From CAXMRP01 sp965216515 (GTDB lineage Bacteria; Pseudomonadota; Alphaproteobacteria; Rhizobiales; Afifellaceae), in assembly GCA_965216515.1 (NCBI GenBank), contig OZ244173.1, positions 3,534,001-3,598,000 of the forward strand: a stretch of DNA of 64,000 bases, written 5' to 3'. The position numbers and the translations under genes are program-made. Of the stretch, positions 1-7,454 are shown one piece after another. A model generated the notes under the pieces. It saw nothing but the letters and a program-made list of their open reading frames with translations. It made no database searches and had not been told where the DNA came from. How positions within the stretch are numbered: the first letter of the stretch is position 1; each line of letters opens with the position of its first letter.

Positions 1-599
1 TCGGAGGGCAGGAATTGCATTTGCCCCAACTCGCCGGCCCAGGCACCGCGCATCTCGTGCACGCCGAGATCGCCATTGTCGATCAGCCGCAGGGCGTCCA
101 TCAGCTGCGGGCGAAACAATTCAGGTCGCCGGCAATCATGGGCCAGGGTCGCCAGCGCCCTGATTGTCGGGAAGTCTCCGGTGTTGGCTCCGAAGTCGGT
201 TTCCAGGCCCCAAAATCCGGAGATCACCGGACCGGGCACGCCATACTCCTGTTCGATGCGGGCAAACAGCGATTTGTGCTTTTTCAGGTTGGCGCGACCC
301 TGATCGAGCCTGTACTGGGCCACCATCCGACTTGAGAATTTCAGAAAGCTCTGCGCGAAGACGCCCTGCTTGCGGTCGCGGTTGATGACCGTTTGCGAAG
401 GGGCAACACCGGAAAGCGCCGAATCGATGGTGTGCTTTGATACGCCGGCGCCTGCGGCTTCTTGTCTGAACCCGTCAAGCCACGCCGAAAAGGAATTGCC
501 GCATTGTGCGGTTGCCGGTGATGCGGTGGCGGTTACGATAATACAGGCAATCAGACCACTTGCGGCCACCATGCGGTGGCAAAACGTCGTTTGGCACAT
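1..599 (-). CDS. Lytic murein transglycosylase, MltB family (partial, 3' end off window)
   Basis: Peptidoglycan-cleaving exported enzyme; 199 N-terminal residues are visible and the gene runs off the left edge. The ATG at 599 follows GGAGAG at good spacing. A hydrophobic signal segment covers about residues 9-31 and ends in an Ala-rich cleavage region. The typical start of the SLT_2 (MltB) domain follows. GLETDFG holds the expected catalytic glutamate (about residue 133), and GELGQMQFLPS near the break matches the family's G-x-x-Q-F-x-P-S block. It is transcribed away from the rpfF-like gene. The exact paralogue among alphaproteobacterial MltB proteins cannot be decided from a fragment. Confidence 0.85.
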   Translation of the reverse strand, partial: MCQTTFCHRMVAASGLIACIIVTATASPATAQCGNSFSAWLDGFRQEAAGAGVSKHTIDSALSGVAPSQTVINRDRKQGVFAQSFLKFSSRMVAQYRLDQGRANLKKHKSLFARIEQEYGVPGPVISGFWGLETDFGANTGDFPTIRALATLAHDCRRPELFRPQLMDALRLIDNGDLGVHEMRGAWAGELGQMQFLPS

Positions 600-941
600 C
601 ACTCGCTCTCCCTGGCTGGCGGTTAATCATATCGTCCTGTCCACCGACGACAATGTGCATCGCGACATGTCACCTGGATTTTCCATCGTGGCGCGGCAAT
701 GCGCGGTCCGGTCATCAATGCCTGCCGCTGTATTGTCTGCGGTTGTTTCTGGCACAATCGGCTCGATGATTGCCCGCGACAGTTGCACGCACGCCGACGA
801 AATCCTCGAAACGCTCTGGAACAAAAAAGTCTGCTATGTTAATATATTATTAAGGATTTCTTCCGCGGGGGCGTTAACCATAATTTGGTGGTCTTCGGTT
901 TTGGCAGTGCGTTGCGTTATCAAGGGTTGAGTTCGGCCACA
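600..941. promoter_or_regulatory. Divergent intergenic region between mltB-like and rpfF-like genes
   Basis: About 340 bases without a convincing gene. They must hold the promoters for the transglycosylase (leftward) and the signal synthase (rightward). A short AT-rich patch at about 832-860 (TATGTTAATATATTATTAA) stands out from the GC-rich surroundings and is the best place for the rightward promoter, but I cannot assign -35/-10 boxes with confidence. Confidence 0.4.
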
Positions 942-1955
942 GTGTCTGTTCAATCAAAAAAAGACGAAAAGTATGACGAGGCAGACGAAGGCGCTGCCGT
1001 TCCGTCCGACGGGGCGGCTTCATCGCTCGTCGCTTTGGCGTCATCTGTAACCGCCGGTCCGGCGGTCTTCGCTGAAGAAGCGCAGTTGCGGCGACTTCCG
1101 TTGAATTTCCCGGGCAATTACCGGGAACTGAAACTGGTACATGAAGAAGATCTGAAGACCGTCTGGTGTTTTATGAATCCCCTGCCGCGGCCGAATTTCA
1201 CGTTCGGCCTGCTGAGGGATGCGCACGTATCCCAGTGCGCTATCCGGAAAGCCTGCCTGGAACGCGGGGATGATTTCCTGGATTACTATGTGCTGGCTTC
1301 AGATCGTCCCGGCGTATTCAATCTCGGCGGAGATCTGGATTCGTTTCGCGAAGCAATAATTGCCAAAGATCGAACCGCGCTCCTCGACTACGCGTTCGGC
1401 TGCATCAATATCATGTATTCGAACTATTTGAATTTCGATACGCGCATTATCACGATCGCCCTGATCGAAGGCGACTGTCTGGGCGGCGGTTTTGAAGCGG
1501 CAATGTCGTGCAATGTCCTCATCGCCGAGGCGGGAACAAAATTCGGATTGCCCGAAGTGCTTTTCAACCTTTTTCCCGGAATGGGCGCATTGAGTGTGCT
1601 TTCGCGCCGGCTGACCATGGCGGCCGCGGAAGAGATCATCAGATCGGGCCGAATATACCAGGCCGAGGAACTGCTGCAGTTGGGTCTGGTAAACCAGGTC
1701 GTTCCCAAGGGCGAGGGACGACAGGCAGTCCGCGAATACATCACGCGCAATCGAGCCAGGCACAATTCGCATTTCGGTATCTACGATGCGGCGCGGAACG
1801 TGAATCCGCTATTGTATGACGAATTGAAGTCCGTCATCGAAGTCTGGGTCGATACGGCTTTGCGGCTTTCCAAAAACGACATGCGGAAAATGGAACGGAT
1901 TCTGCGCGCGCAATCCGTACATGAAATCAGCGAGGATCCCGCCACGTCAACCTAG
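942..1955 (+). CDS. rpfF: RpfF-like DSF synthase (crotonase-fold fatty-acyl-ACP dehydratase/thioesterase)
   Basis: RpfF enzymes of the crotonase superfamily make cis-2-unsaturated fatty-acid signals (DSF family) from 3-hydroxyacyl-ACP by dehydration and thioester hydrolysis. Blocks that in my memory distinguish RpfF from ordinary enoyl-CoA hydratases are present: RPNFTFGLLRDAH, LASDRPGVFNLGGDLDSF, GGGFEAAMSCN and GLPEVLFNLFPGMGA. Glu185 (GGFEAA) and Glu205 (LPEVLF) are 20 residues apart, the same spacing as catalytic Glu141 and Glu161 of Xanthomonas RpfF. With the GTG at 942 the protein is 337 aa, longer than the usual ~289, with an acidic low-complexity N-terminal tail. There is no in-frame ATG near the start; TTG at 885 or 927 are alternatives. 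It converges on the rpfC-like gene with a 23-bp gap. Confidence 0.85.
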   Translation: MSVQSKKDEKYDEADEGAAVPSDGAASSLVALASSVTAGPAVFAEEAQLRRLPLNFPGNYRELKLVHEEDLKTVWCFMNPLPRPNFTFGLLRDAHVSQCAIRKACLERGDDFLDYYVLASDRPGVFNLGGDLDSFREAIIAKDRTALLDYAFGCINIMYSNYLNFDTRIITIALIEGDCLGGGFEAAMSCNVLIAEAGTKFGLPEVLFNLFPGMGALSVLSRRLTMAAAEEIIRSGRIYQAEELLQLGLVNQVVPKGEGRQAVREYITRNRARHNSHFGIYDAARNVNPLLYDELKSVIEVWVDTALRLSKNDMRKMERILRAQSVHEISEDPATST

Positions 1956-1978
1956 GACCGTTGCGCCGGACCGAACAC

Positions 1979-4525
1979 TCAGACAGCGGCTGCCCTGTTC
2001 GCATCCGGTTCGGCAAGCGTGGCCACGCATTCGGACGTGACCGTGCGGTTTAGAGCCGCCCGCAAGGTTGACACAAAGGCCCGGCGCTCGGCCGTTGTCG
2101 CTCTGTCGGGCAGCAACCGCGACCGCTCGCACAGGCCGGCAAGACCAATCGCGCCGACATTCGACGACGTGCTCTTCAACGCGTGCGCCTGATCATGAAA
2201 ATCGCCCCAATCGCCACGGTCGAGCGCCGTCTCGATGCGATCAATCGTGGCGTGCGCTTCCCCGATGAAGGAGCTGACCACGTCCCTGGCAAATGCCTCG
2301 CCGCCGAGTTTGACAAGATCCTCCACGGCAGCCTCGTCGACATCGATGCCTGCGGGCAGCGGCGTTTCGTCGTTTGCAGGCGCCGGACGGTCAACGGGCC
2401 GCGGATCGGTGTCGCTGATGGTGTGTTCGCTCACATTGGCGGCCCGGTCGAGTGCCCTGAGGAGTTCCGGCGGATTGACCGGTTTGGTCAGGCAGGCGTC
2501 CATTCCGGCCTCCGCGCAGATCTGCCGCATTTCCTCGCTGCCATCGGCGGTCAGCCCGATGACGGGCGTCGGCGTGCATCCCGCTTCCATCACGCGCAGG
2601 TGTTTGGTGGCTTCGATACCGTTCATGACGGGCATGTTGACGTCCATGAGCACGACGTCGCAGCCGGAATCCGTGACAAGGTCCAGCATCTGTTCGCCGT
2701 TTTCGGCTTCCAAGGTTTGATGGCCCGCCATCTGCAGGATTTTCGCCACCACCATCCGGTTCGTTTTGTTGTCGTCGGCGACCAGGATGCTGAGCGCCTT
2801 TCGGGCCGTGGCAATGTGGGAATCGGAGGTCTCGGTTTCGTCCGCGGCCGGCCGGATATGCCGTGTCAGCGTCAGGATTCGGGACAGCACTTCCGGCCCG
2901 GCATCCGGCGCAATGAACGACGCAAATCGATTTCGGTCGCCGACCTCCTCAAGGCGCGAGAGACCGTCTGAATCGACCAATATGACGGTTGCGCCGGTCT
3001 CCCGGAGGAATTGGGCCTCCTTTTCCGTGGATTTCTGCCAGGTGTCCCAGTCTGCCAGCACAATGGGCATCGGCGTATCGCCAGCCGAAGCCGATTCGAT
3101 GATCGCCTGCGCGGCGGCAAAGTCGTCGGCTATCCGCGTCACCGCATTCACGATGGCCAGGGCTTCGCCGATCGGGCGCACAATGTCCGCGCGTCGCGAG
3201 ACCACAATCGCCGATGGTGCGTCTGAGTGTTCGATCTCCGCCTCGGGCGGGCGAACTTCCAATGGCAGTTCAAACCAGAAAGTGGTGCCTTTTCCCAATT
3301 TGCTTGTGACCCCGATGGATCCGTTCTGGGCAAGCGCCAGCTGTTTGGCCGTGGCAAGTCCCAGGCCGGTGCCCCCGAAACGGTCGAGGATGGAATCATC
3401 GGCCTGTGAAAAGGCCTCAAACACGGTTTCCTGCGCATCTTCCGCGATCCCGATCCCGGTATCGGCAACCTCGAAATGAATGCGGACCAGGCCGTGTTTT
3501 TCCTCTTTTCGATAGACGAGGATGTTGACATGGCCTTCGTTTGTGAATTTCACGGCATTGCTGGCCAGATTGATAATGATGGCCTCAAGTGAGCTTCGGC
3601 TCCCGTGAACCCGGTTCGGGACATGCGGGTCCATTGTGAGGCCCAGCCGGATATCCTTTTTGTCAGCCTGGCTTTCCAGCATACGTGTGACGTTTCCGAG
3701 CACAGTGTCGAGGCTGAAGGTTTCTGTCTTGATCGGCATCCGGCCGGATTCGAGCCGCGAAAAATCGAGAATTGTGTCAATCAATGCATTCAGCGACTGC
3801 GCGGACTTGCGTACGGTCGACAGCATGTCGCGATGGGTTGGTCGAATGTCGGAATTCAGAAGCAGATCCGACATGCCGACGATGGCATGAAGCGGGGTAC
3901 GGAACTCGTGGCTGATTGAGGCGAGAAACCGGCTTTTGGCCTTGCTGGCATGTTCCGCCGCCGCCTTGGCCTGGTTCAGGTCCCGGATCAGTTTGGCGGC
4001 ATAGGCCGGGATAGCTGCCAGCCCCAGCAGAAGTCCGCCGACCAGATGCGGCTTTGTCATCCAGAACGGTGTGTACCAATACACAAGTATGAAGCCGCCG
4101 ATGCTAATCAGGGTTGCCGCAAGCAGGTACCGATTTCCGAAACGGAAGCCGTTCCCGAAAATCACCCACAAGTAGATCGGGAACAGGACCGAGGTCGTCT
4201 CGCCACCGAAGTGCAGGCAGTAGGACAGCGAGCCAAGGTCGAACGTCATGGATATGATGCGTCGAACGACCGAAAGTCTGGGTGAATAGACGATCGACGA
4301 TGTCAGGACACCGGCGAAACACAGTCCGCTGACCGCCAGGACCAGCGCCGATTGCACATCCGAGTGTCTGAACAGGGCTTCCCAACCCAGATAGGATACG
4401 ATCAGAAGGCCGATGGCCAGCCTGTTCTTGGCCATCTCGTACTCGCCGGATCGGCGAAGGAGATCGCGGCGCGAAAGCGGCGCGTCATCGCTTGGGCCGT
4501 CAGGTGAGGCGGGGCCGAGATTCAT
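1979..4525 (-). CDS. rpfC: RpfC-like hybrid sensor histidine kinase (TM sensor, HisKA-HATPase, degenerate REC, REC, HPt)
   Basis: Membrane kinase of 848 aa predicted to sense the DSF signal and run an internal phosphorelay. About six hydrophobic segments fill residues 35-180; blocks such as SYLGWEALFRH and LWVIFGNGFRFGNRYL resemble Xanthomonas RpfC as I remember it. The HisKA box SHEFRTPLHAIVGMSDLL places phospho-His at about 206, close to His198 of RpfC. ATP-binding boxes are N-ASNAVKF, DTGIGI and GGTGLGLA. Residues ~428-550 look like a receiver fold without the acidic pocket. A true receiver follows (VADDNKTN, phospho-Asp in VVLMDVNMP at ~628, Lys in LTKPV), then an HPt domain with HALKSTSSNVGA (His ~781). 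It lies 20 bp downstream of the REC-PAS-GGDEF-EAL gene on the same strand, so the two are probably co-transcribed. Confidence 0.85.
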   Translation of the reverse strand: MNLGPASPDGPSDDAPLSRRDLLRRSGEYEMAKNRLAIGLLIVSYLGWEALFRHSDVQSALVLAVSGLCFAGVLTSSIVYSPRLSVVRRIISMTFDLGSLSYCLHFGGETTSVLFPIYLWVIFGNGFRFGNRYLLAATLISIGGFILVYWYTPFWMTKPHLVGGLLLGLAAIPAYAAKLIRDLNQAKAAAEHASKAKSRFLASISHEFRTPLHAIVGMSDLLLNSDIRPTHRDMLSTVRKSAQSLNALIDTILDFSRLESGRMPIKTETFSLDTVLGNVTRMLESQADKKDIRLGLTMDPHVPNRVHGSRSSLEAIIINLASNAVKFTNEGHVNILVYRKEEKHGLVRIHFEVADTGIGIAEDAQETVFEAFSQADDSILDRFGGTGLGLATAKQLALAQNGSIGVTSKLGKGTTFWFELPLEVRPPEAEIEHSDAPSAIVVSRRADIVRPIGEALAIVNAVTRIADDFAAAQAIIESASAGDTPMPIVLADWDTWQKSTEKEAQFLRETGATVILVDSDGLSRLEEVGDRNRFASFIAPDAGPEVLSRILTLTRHIRPAADETETSDSHIATARKALSILVADDNKTNRMVVAKILQMAGHQTLEAENGEQMLDLVTDSGCDVVLMDVNMPVMNGIEATKHLRVMEAGCTPTPVIGLTADGSEEMRQICAEAGMDACLTKPVNPPELLRALDRAANVSEHTISDTDPRPVDRPAPANDETPLPAGIDVDEAAVEDLVKLGGEAFARDVVSSFIGEAHATIDRIETALDRGDWGDFHDQAHALKSTSSNVGAIGLAGLCERSRLLPDRATTAERRAFVSTLRAALNRTVTSECVATLAEPDANRAAAV

Positions 4526-4545
4526 TGGATCTGTCCCACCCGTGC

Positions 4546-6723
4546 CTATGCGTTTTTGGCCGGCAGAACTGGCACCGCTTGATGGAAATCGATCGGTGCG
4601 CGCTCCCGAACCAGTTTGTGGAAGTCGTCTGCGGGTAGGGCCCGGCTGATGAGGTGGCCCTGGATTTCGTCACATCCTTCCTGAATCAGCTTTTGAGCCT
4701 GCTCGGGACGTTCGACGCCTTCGGCAACAATCTGCATGTCGAGCGTGTGGCCGAGATTGATCACCGCCTTGACGATCGCATTGTCGCTTGGATTGGCGAG
4801 AAGCGTGCGGATGAAGCTTTGGTCTATCTTCAGCCGGTTGGCCGGAAAACTGCGTATGTAGGACAGGGACGAATATCCTGTACCGAAATCGTCGATGGCG
4901 ATGGAAACGCCGAGGTCGCGAATGTCTCGCATGATCCGCGCCGCGACGCCGGTGTTCTGCATGACGATACTTTCCGTCAGTTCCAGCTCCAGGAGCGTGG
5001 CTGGCAGCCCGGTTTCGTCGAGCACCCTCTTGACTAGCTCAAGGACGTTTTGCCGCCGGAACTGGATTGGCGACAGGTTGACCGCGACACGCAGCGGCAA
5101 CTGGTCCGGAGATTGCCAGCAAACCGCCTGTCTGCAGGCTTCAAACAGAACCCACTCGTTGATCTCCAAAATGTCGCTGGTCTCCTCCGCGACCGGGAGG
5201 AATGTGGCCGGCATCAGCAGATTTCCATCGCCGCTGTTTAGCCGGACCAGTGCTTCACCACCGCAGATTTCGCCCGATTTCAGGGCTACAAACGGCTGGA
5301 AGTGAACAACGAAGTTGCCGTTTCGCAGCGCTGATTTGATCTCGGTTTCCAGTTCGGCGCGGTCGGCGGCGGCGGTCTTGATGTCCTGGCTGAACATGTA
5401 ATAGGCATTGCGGCCATTGGATTTGGCGCGATACATCGCCAGATCGGCGCTTTTCAGAAGCTCTTCTGCGGAATTGCCGTCATCCGGATGAACTGCGATA
5501 CCGACGCTGCCGGTGGCCTGCATGTTAGTGCCATCGATTTCAACCGATTCGGAAATGGTTTCGATGATCCTGCTGGCAAGATTCTCTGCATCCTTCCGGG
5601 ATTCAATATCCGTCTGGATAACCGCGAATTCGTCGCCGCCCAAGCGCGCCACCATGTCGACGTCGCGAACGGCGAGCGCCAGGCGTTCAGCGATAACTTG
5701 CAGCAATCGATCGCCGATCTGATGCCCGCGCACATCGTTGACCCCTTTGAAGTGGTCGAGATCGAGAAGATGAAGCGCAAATCGCCGGTCGCCGCGGCGG
5801 GAGCGGGCAAGTTCGCGACGCATCTGGTCATTGAGCTTGAACCGGTTCGCAAGGCCAGTCAGCGTATCGTAGTGGGCGAGTTCGTGCAGGTGCTGCTCGG
5901 CCTGCTTGCGCTCTGTGATGTCCAGAGCAGTGGTAAGAACCGCATCGATTTGGCCATCTGCGTCACGCAACGGTGATTTTGTGACGAGCATCGTTCGGAC
6001 CTGTCCGTCCACCATGCGGATAATCTCTTCGTGGGCGGGAACACCCGTGCCGGTCCGGATCACCGATGCATCCAGTTCCACATGTCGGGCCGCGAGCTCG
6101 TTGTCGAACACGTCCGAAACCAGGCGGTTTTCGGCGTCGCCGTGTTTTATCCCGCAAAATTCCGAAAATGCGGCATTGACCAGCGTAAAGCGTCCGTCCC
6201 GATCGACCACACAGATAACGGCGGGAACCGTATCCACAACCTGCGCCAGCCTCGATTTGTTTTCGCGCACGATCTGCGCGCGTGATTGTTCGCTGTGCTC
6301 AAGCTTTTGTTCCAGCTTGTTTGCCCATCGCCTGATGGTCTGTTGCTGGTGGCGCATCTTGAGCAGATTGCGGGCGCGGCACAGGAATTCGTTGTGGTCG
6401 ACCGGATTGTTCAGGAAATCGGTGGCCCCGGCCTCCAGCGCCTCCAGCCGGCAGGCCTTTGCCTCCAGAACCGTGAGCACGATAACGGGAATGTCCTCGC
6501 AGCCGGGCAGCTCGCGGAATTTGCGGATAAGCTCCACGCCATTCATCACCGGCATGTTGTAGTCGGTGACGACAAGATCGGGGCGTTCGTCCCCCATTTC
6601 GTCGAACAGTTCACCGGGATGGATGAATGTCCGCACGCTTACCTGTGCGTCGATACTCAGCGCCAAACGTTCCAGGATACGTCTGTTTACCTGCTGATCA
6701 TCGACAATGTAGATCAGGGCCAT
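4546..6723 (-). CDS. Response regulator with REC-PAS-GGDEF-EAL domains (c-di-GMP turnover)
   Basis: Cytoplasmic protein of about 725 aa and likely output partner of the adjacent RpfC-like kinase. The receiver (1-125) has DD at the N-terminus and phospho-Asp54 in VVTDYNMPVMNG, but the conserved Lys before Pro is Asn (FLNNPVD). Then come a short coiled coil, a PAS domain (~158-275), a GGDEF domain with intact GGDEF and an upstream RDVD inhibitory site, and an EAL domain with EALVRL, ELTESIV, DDFGTGYSS and EGVE motifs. Both cyclase and phosphodiesterase halves look active. Start chosen at the ATG giving MALIYIVDDQQ; TTG at 6738 and ATG at 6729 are upstream options. It occupies the position RpfG (REC-HD-GYP) holds in xanthomonads. 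Confidence 0.85.
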   Translation of the reverse strand: MALIYIVDDQQVNRRILERLALSIDAQVSVRTFIHPGELFDEMGDERPDLVVTDYNMPVMNGVELIRKFRELPGCEDIPVIVLTVLEAKACRLEALEAGATDFLNNPVDHNEFLCRARNLLKMRHQQQTIRRWANKLEQKLEHSEQSRAQIVRENKSRLAQVVDTVPAVICVVDRDGRFTLVNAAFSEFCGIKHGDAENRLVSDVFDNELAARHVELDASVIRTGTGVPAHEEIIRMVDGQVRTMLVTKSPLRDADGQIDAVLTTALDITERKQAEQHLHELAHYDTLTGLANRFKLNDQMRRELARSRRGDRRFALHLLDLDHFKGVNDVRGHQIGDRLLQVIAERLALAVRDVDMVARLGGDEFAVIQTDIESRKDAENLASRIIETISESVEIDGTNMQATGSVGIAVHPDDGNSAEELLKSADLAMYRAKSNGRNAYYMFSQDIKTAAADRAELETEIKSALRNGNFVVHFQPFVALKSGEICGGEALVRLNSGDGNLLMPATFLPVAEETSDILEINEWVLFEACRQAVCWQSPDQLPLRVAVNLSPIQFRRQNVLELVKRVLDETGLPATLLELELTESIVMQNTGVAARIMRDIRDLGVSIAIDDFGTGYSSLSYIRSFPANRLKIDQSFIRTLLANPSDNAIVKAVINLGHTLDMQIVAEGVERPEQAQKLIQEGCDEIQGHLISRALPADDFHKLVRERAPIDFHQAVPVLPAKNA

Positions 6724-7079
6724 TCCCATCCATCCCAATCAGACCACACCCGCAGTCGCGGAACGTGACCTAATAACGATGGCGAATTAACTGGCAGGAA
6801 ATTTCCCTGTACGTTGCTGGTAAAGACAAATTTATGATTAATAAAAAGTGACGCTAAATTGTTAATAATTTAGAATACAATATGAGAGTGTATATAGATT
6901 ATAAATATAAATACAACAAATTACCATATCACATTGTATTCACTTCATGTAAACCATGACAGTCTTTCCGGAGAGGCCGGTTCAGGGTTGACCCAGGTCA
7001 ATGTCGGGTTTCTTTGGCATGTGACTATGGCACCCGCTACAACGTTGTGTTGGTGTTGGCTGGGAGGAGTGGAGCGAAT
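6724..7079. promoter_or_regulatory. AT-rich divergent promoter region
   Basis: About 355 bases with no supported gene. Positions ~6780-6950 are strikingly A+T-rich for this genome, with runs of TA steps (for example around 6835-6925). They lie between the leftward GGDEF-EAL/rpfC operon and the rightward cytochrome c gene. Such islands often carry promoters and nucleoid-protein or MucR/Ros-type binding; that function is inference. The part from about 6955 to 7079 returns to normal composition. Confidence 0.5.
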
Positions 7080-7427
7080 ATGGCCGGCAAGTTGGCGACA
7101 ATCCGAGCGCGTACGGCGGTTGCCGTGTTTTTTTTCGTCATGGCAGGCATATCGGCCACCCTGGCGGCCGGCCGCGTGCCGGAGGGCAGGGCCATAGCCG
7201 AACGCTGGTGCAGCGCTTGTCATGTGGTTTCCGGCAGCCAGGATTCCGCAAGTGCGGATGCGCCAAGCTTCGGTCACATTGCTGCCGGGCTGGAAGAAGA
7301 TGCCGACAAGGCTTCGCTTGAGCTTTTTCTCGCCGATCCCCACCCGGTGATGCCCAATATGAACCTGTCCCGCCAGGAAGTTGCCGACATCGTGGCCTAT
7401 ATCGCCAGCCTCCGCGGTGCGGACTGA
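7080..7427 (+). CDS. Small c-type cytochrome
   Basis: Predicted periplasmic monohaem cytochrome of 115 aa. The ATG at 7080 is preceded by GGGAGGAG and gives a clean signal peptide (Arg-rich start, hydrophobic run AVAVFFFVMAGISATLAA). WCSACH is the haem-binding CxxCH motif about 20 residues after the cleavage region. Met in PHPVMPNMNLS is the probable distal haem ligand, and the C-terminal helix VADIVAYIASL is typical of the fold. A partner oxidase or dehydrogenase cannot be named: the gene stands alone, 27 bp from the convergent enolase-superfamily gene. Confidence 0.85.
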   Translation: MAGKLATIRARTAVAVFFFVMAGISATLAAGRVPEGRAIAERWCSACHVVSGSQDSASADAPSFGHIAAGLEEDADKASLELFLADPHPVMPNMNLSRQEVADIVAYIASLRGAD

Positions 7428-7454
7428 CAACCGGCAACCGCACGCGTTGGCTTC

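Noticed and set aside
370..930. Rightward open frame across the mltB-rpfF spacer
   Set aside because: It overlaps the 5' end of the leftward transglycosylase gene, runs through the AT-rich promoter patch and shows no protein features.
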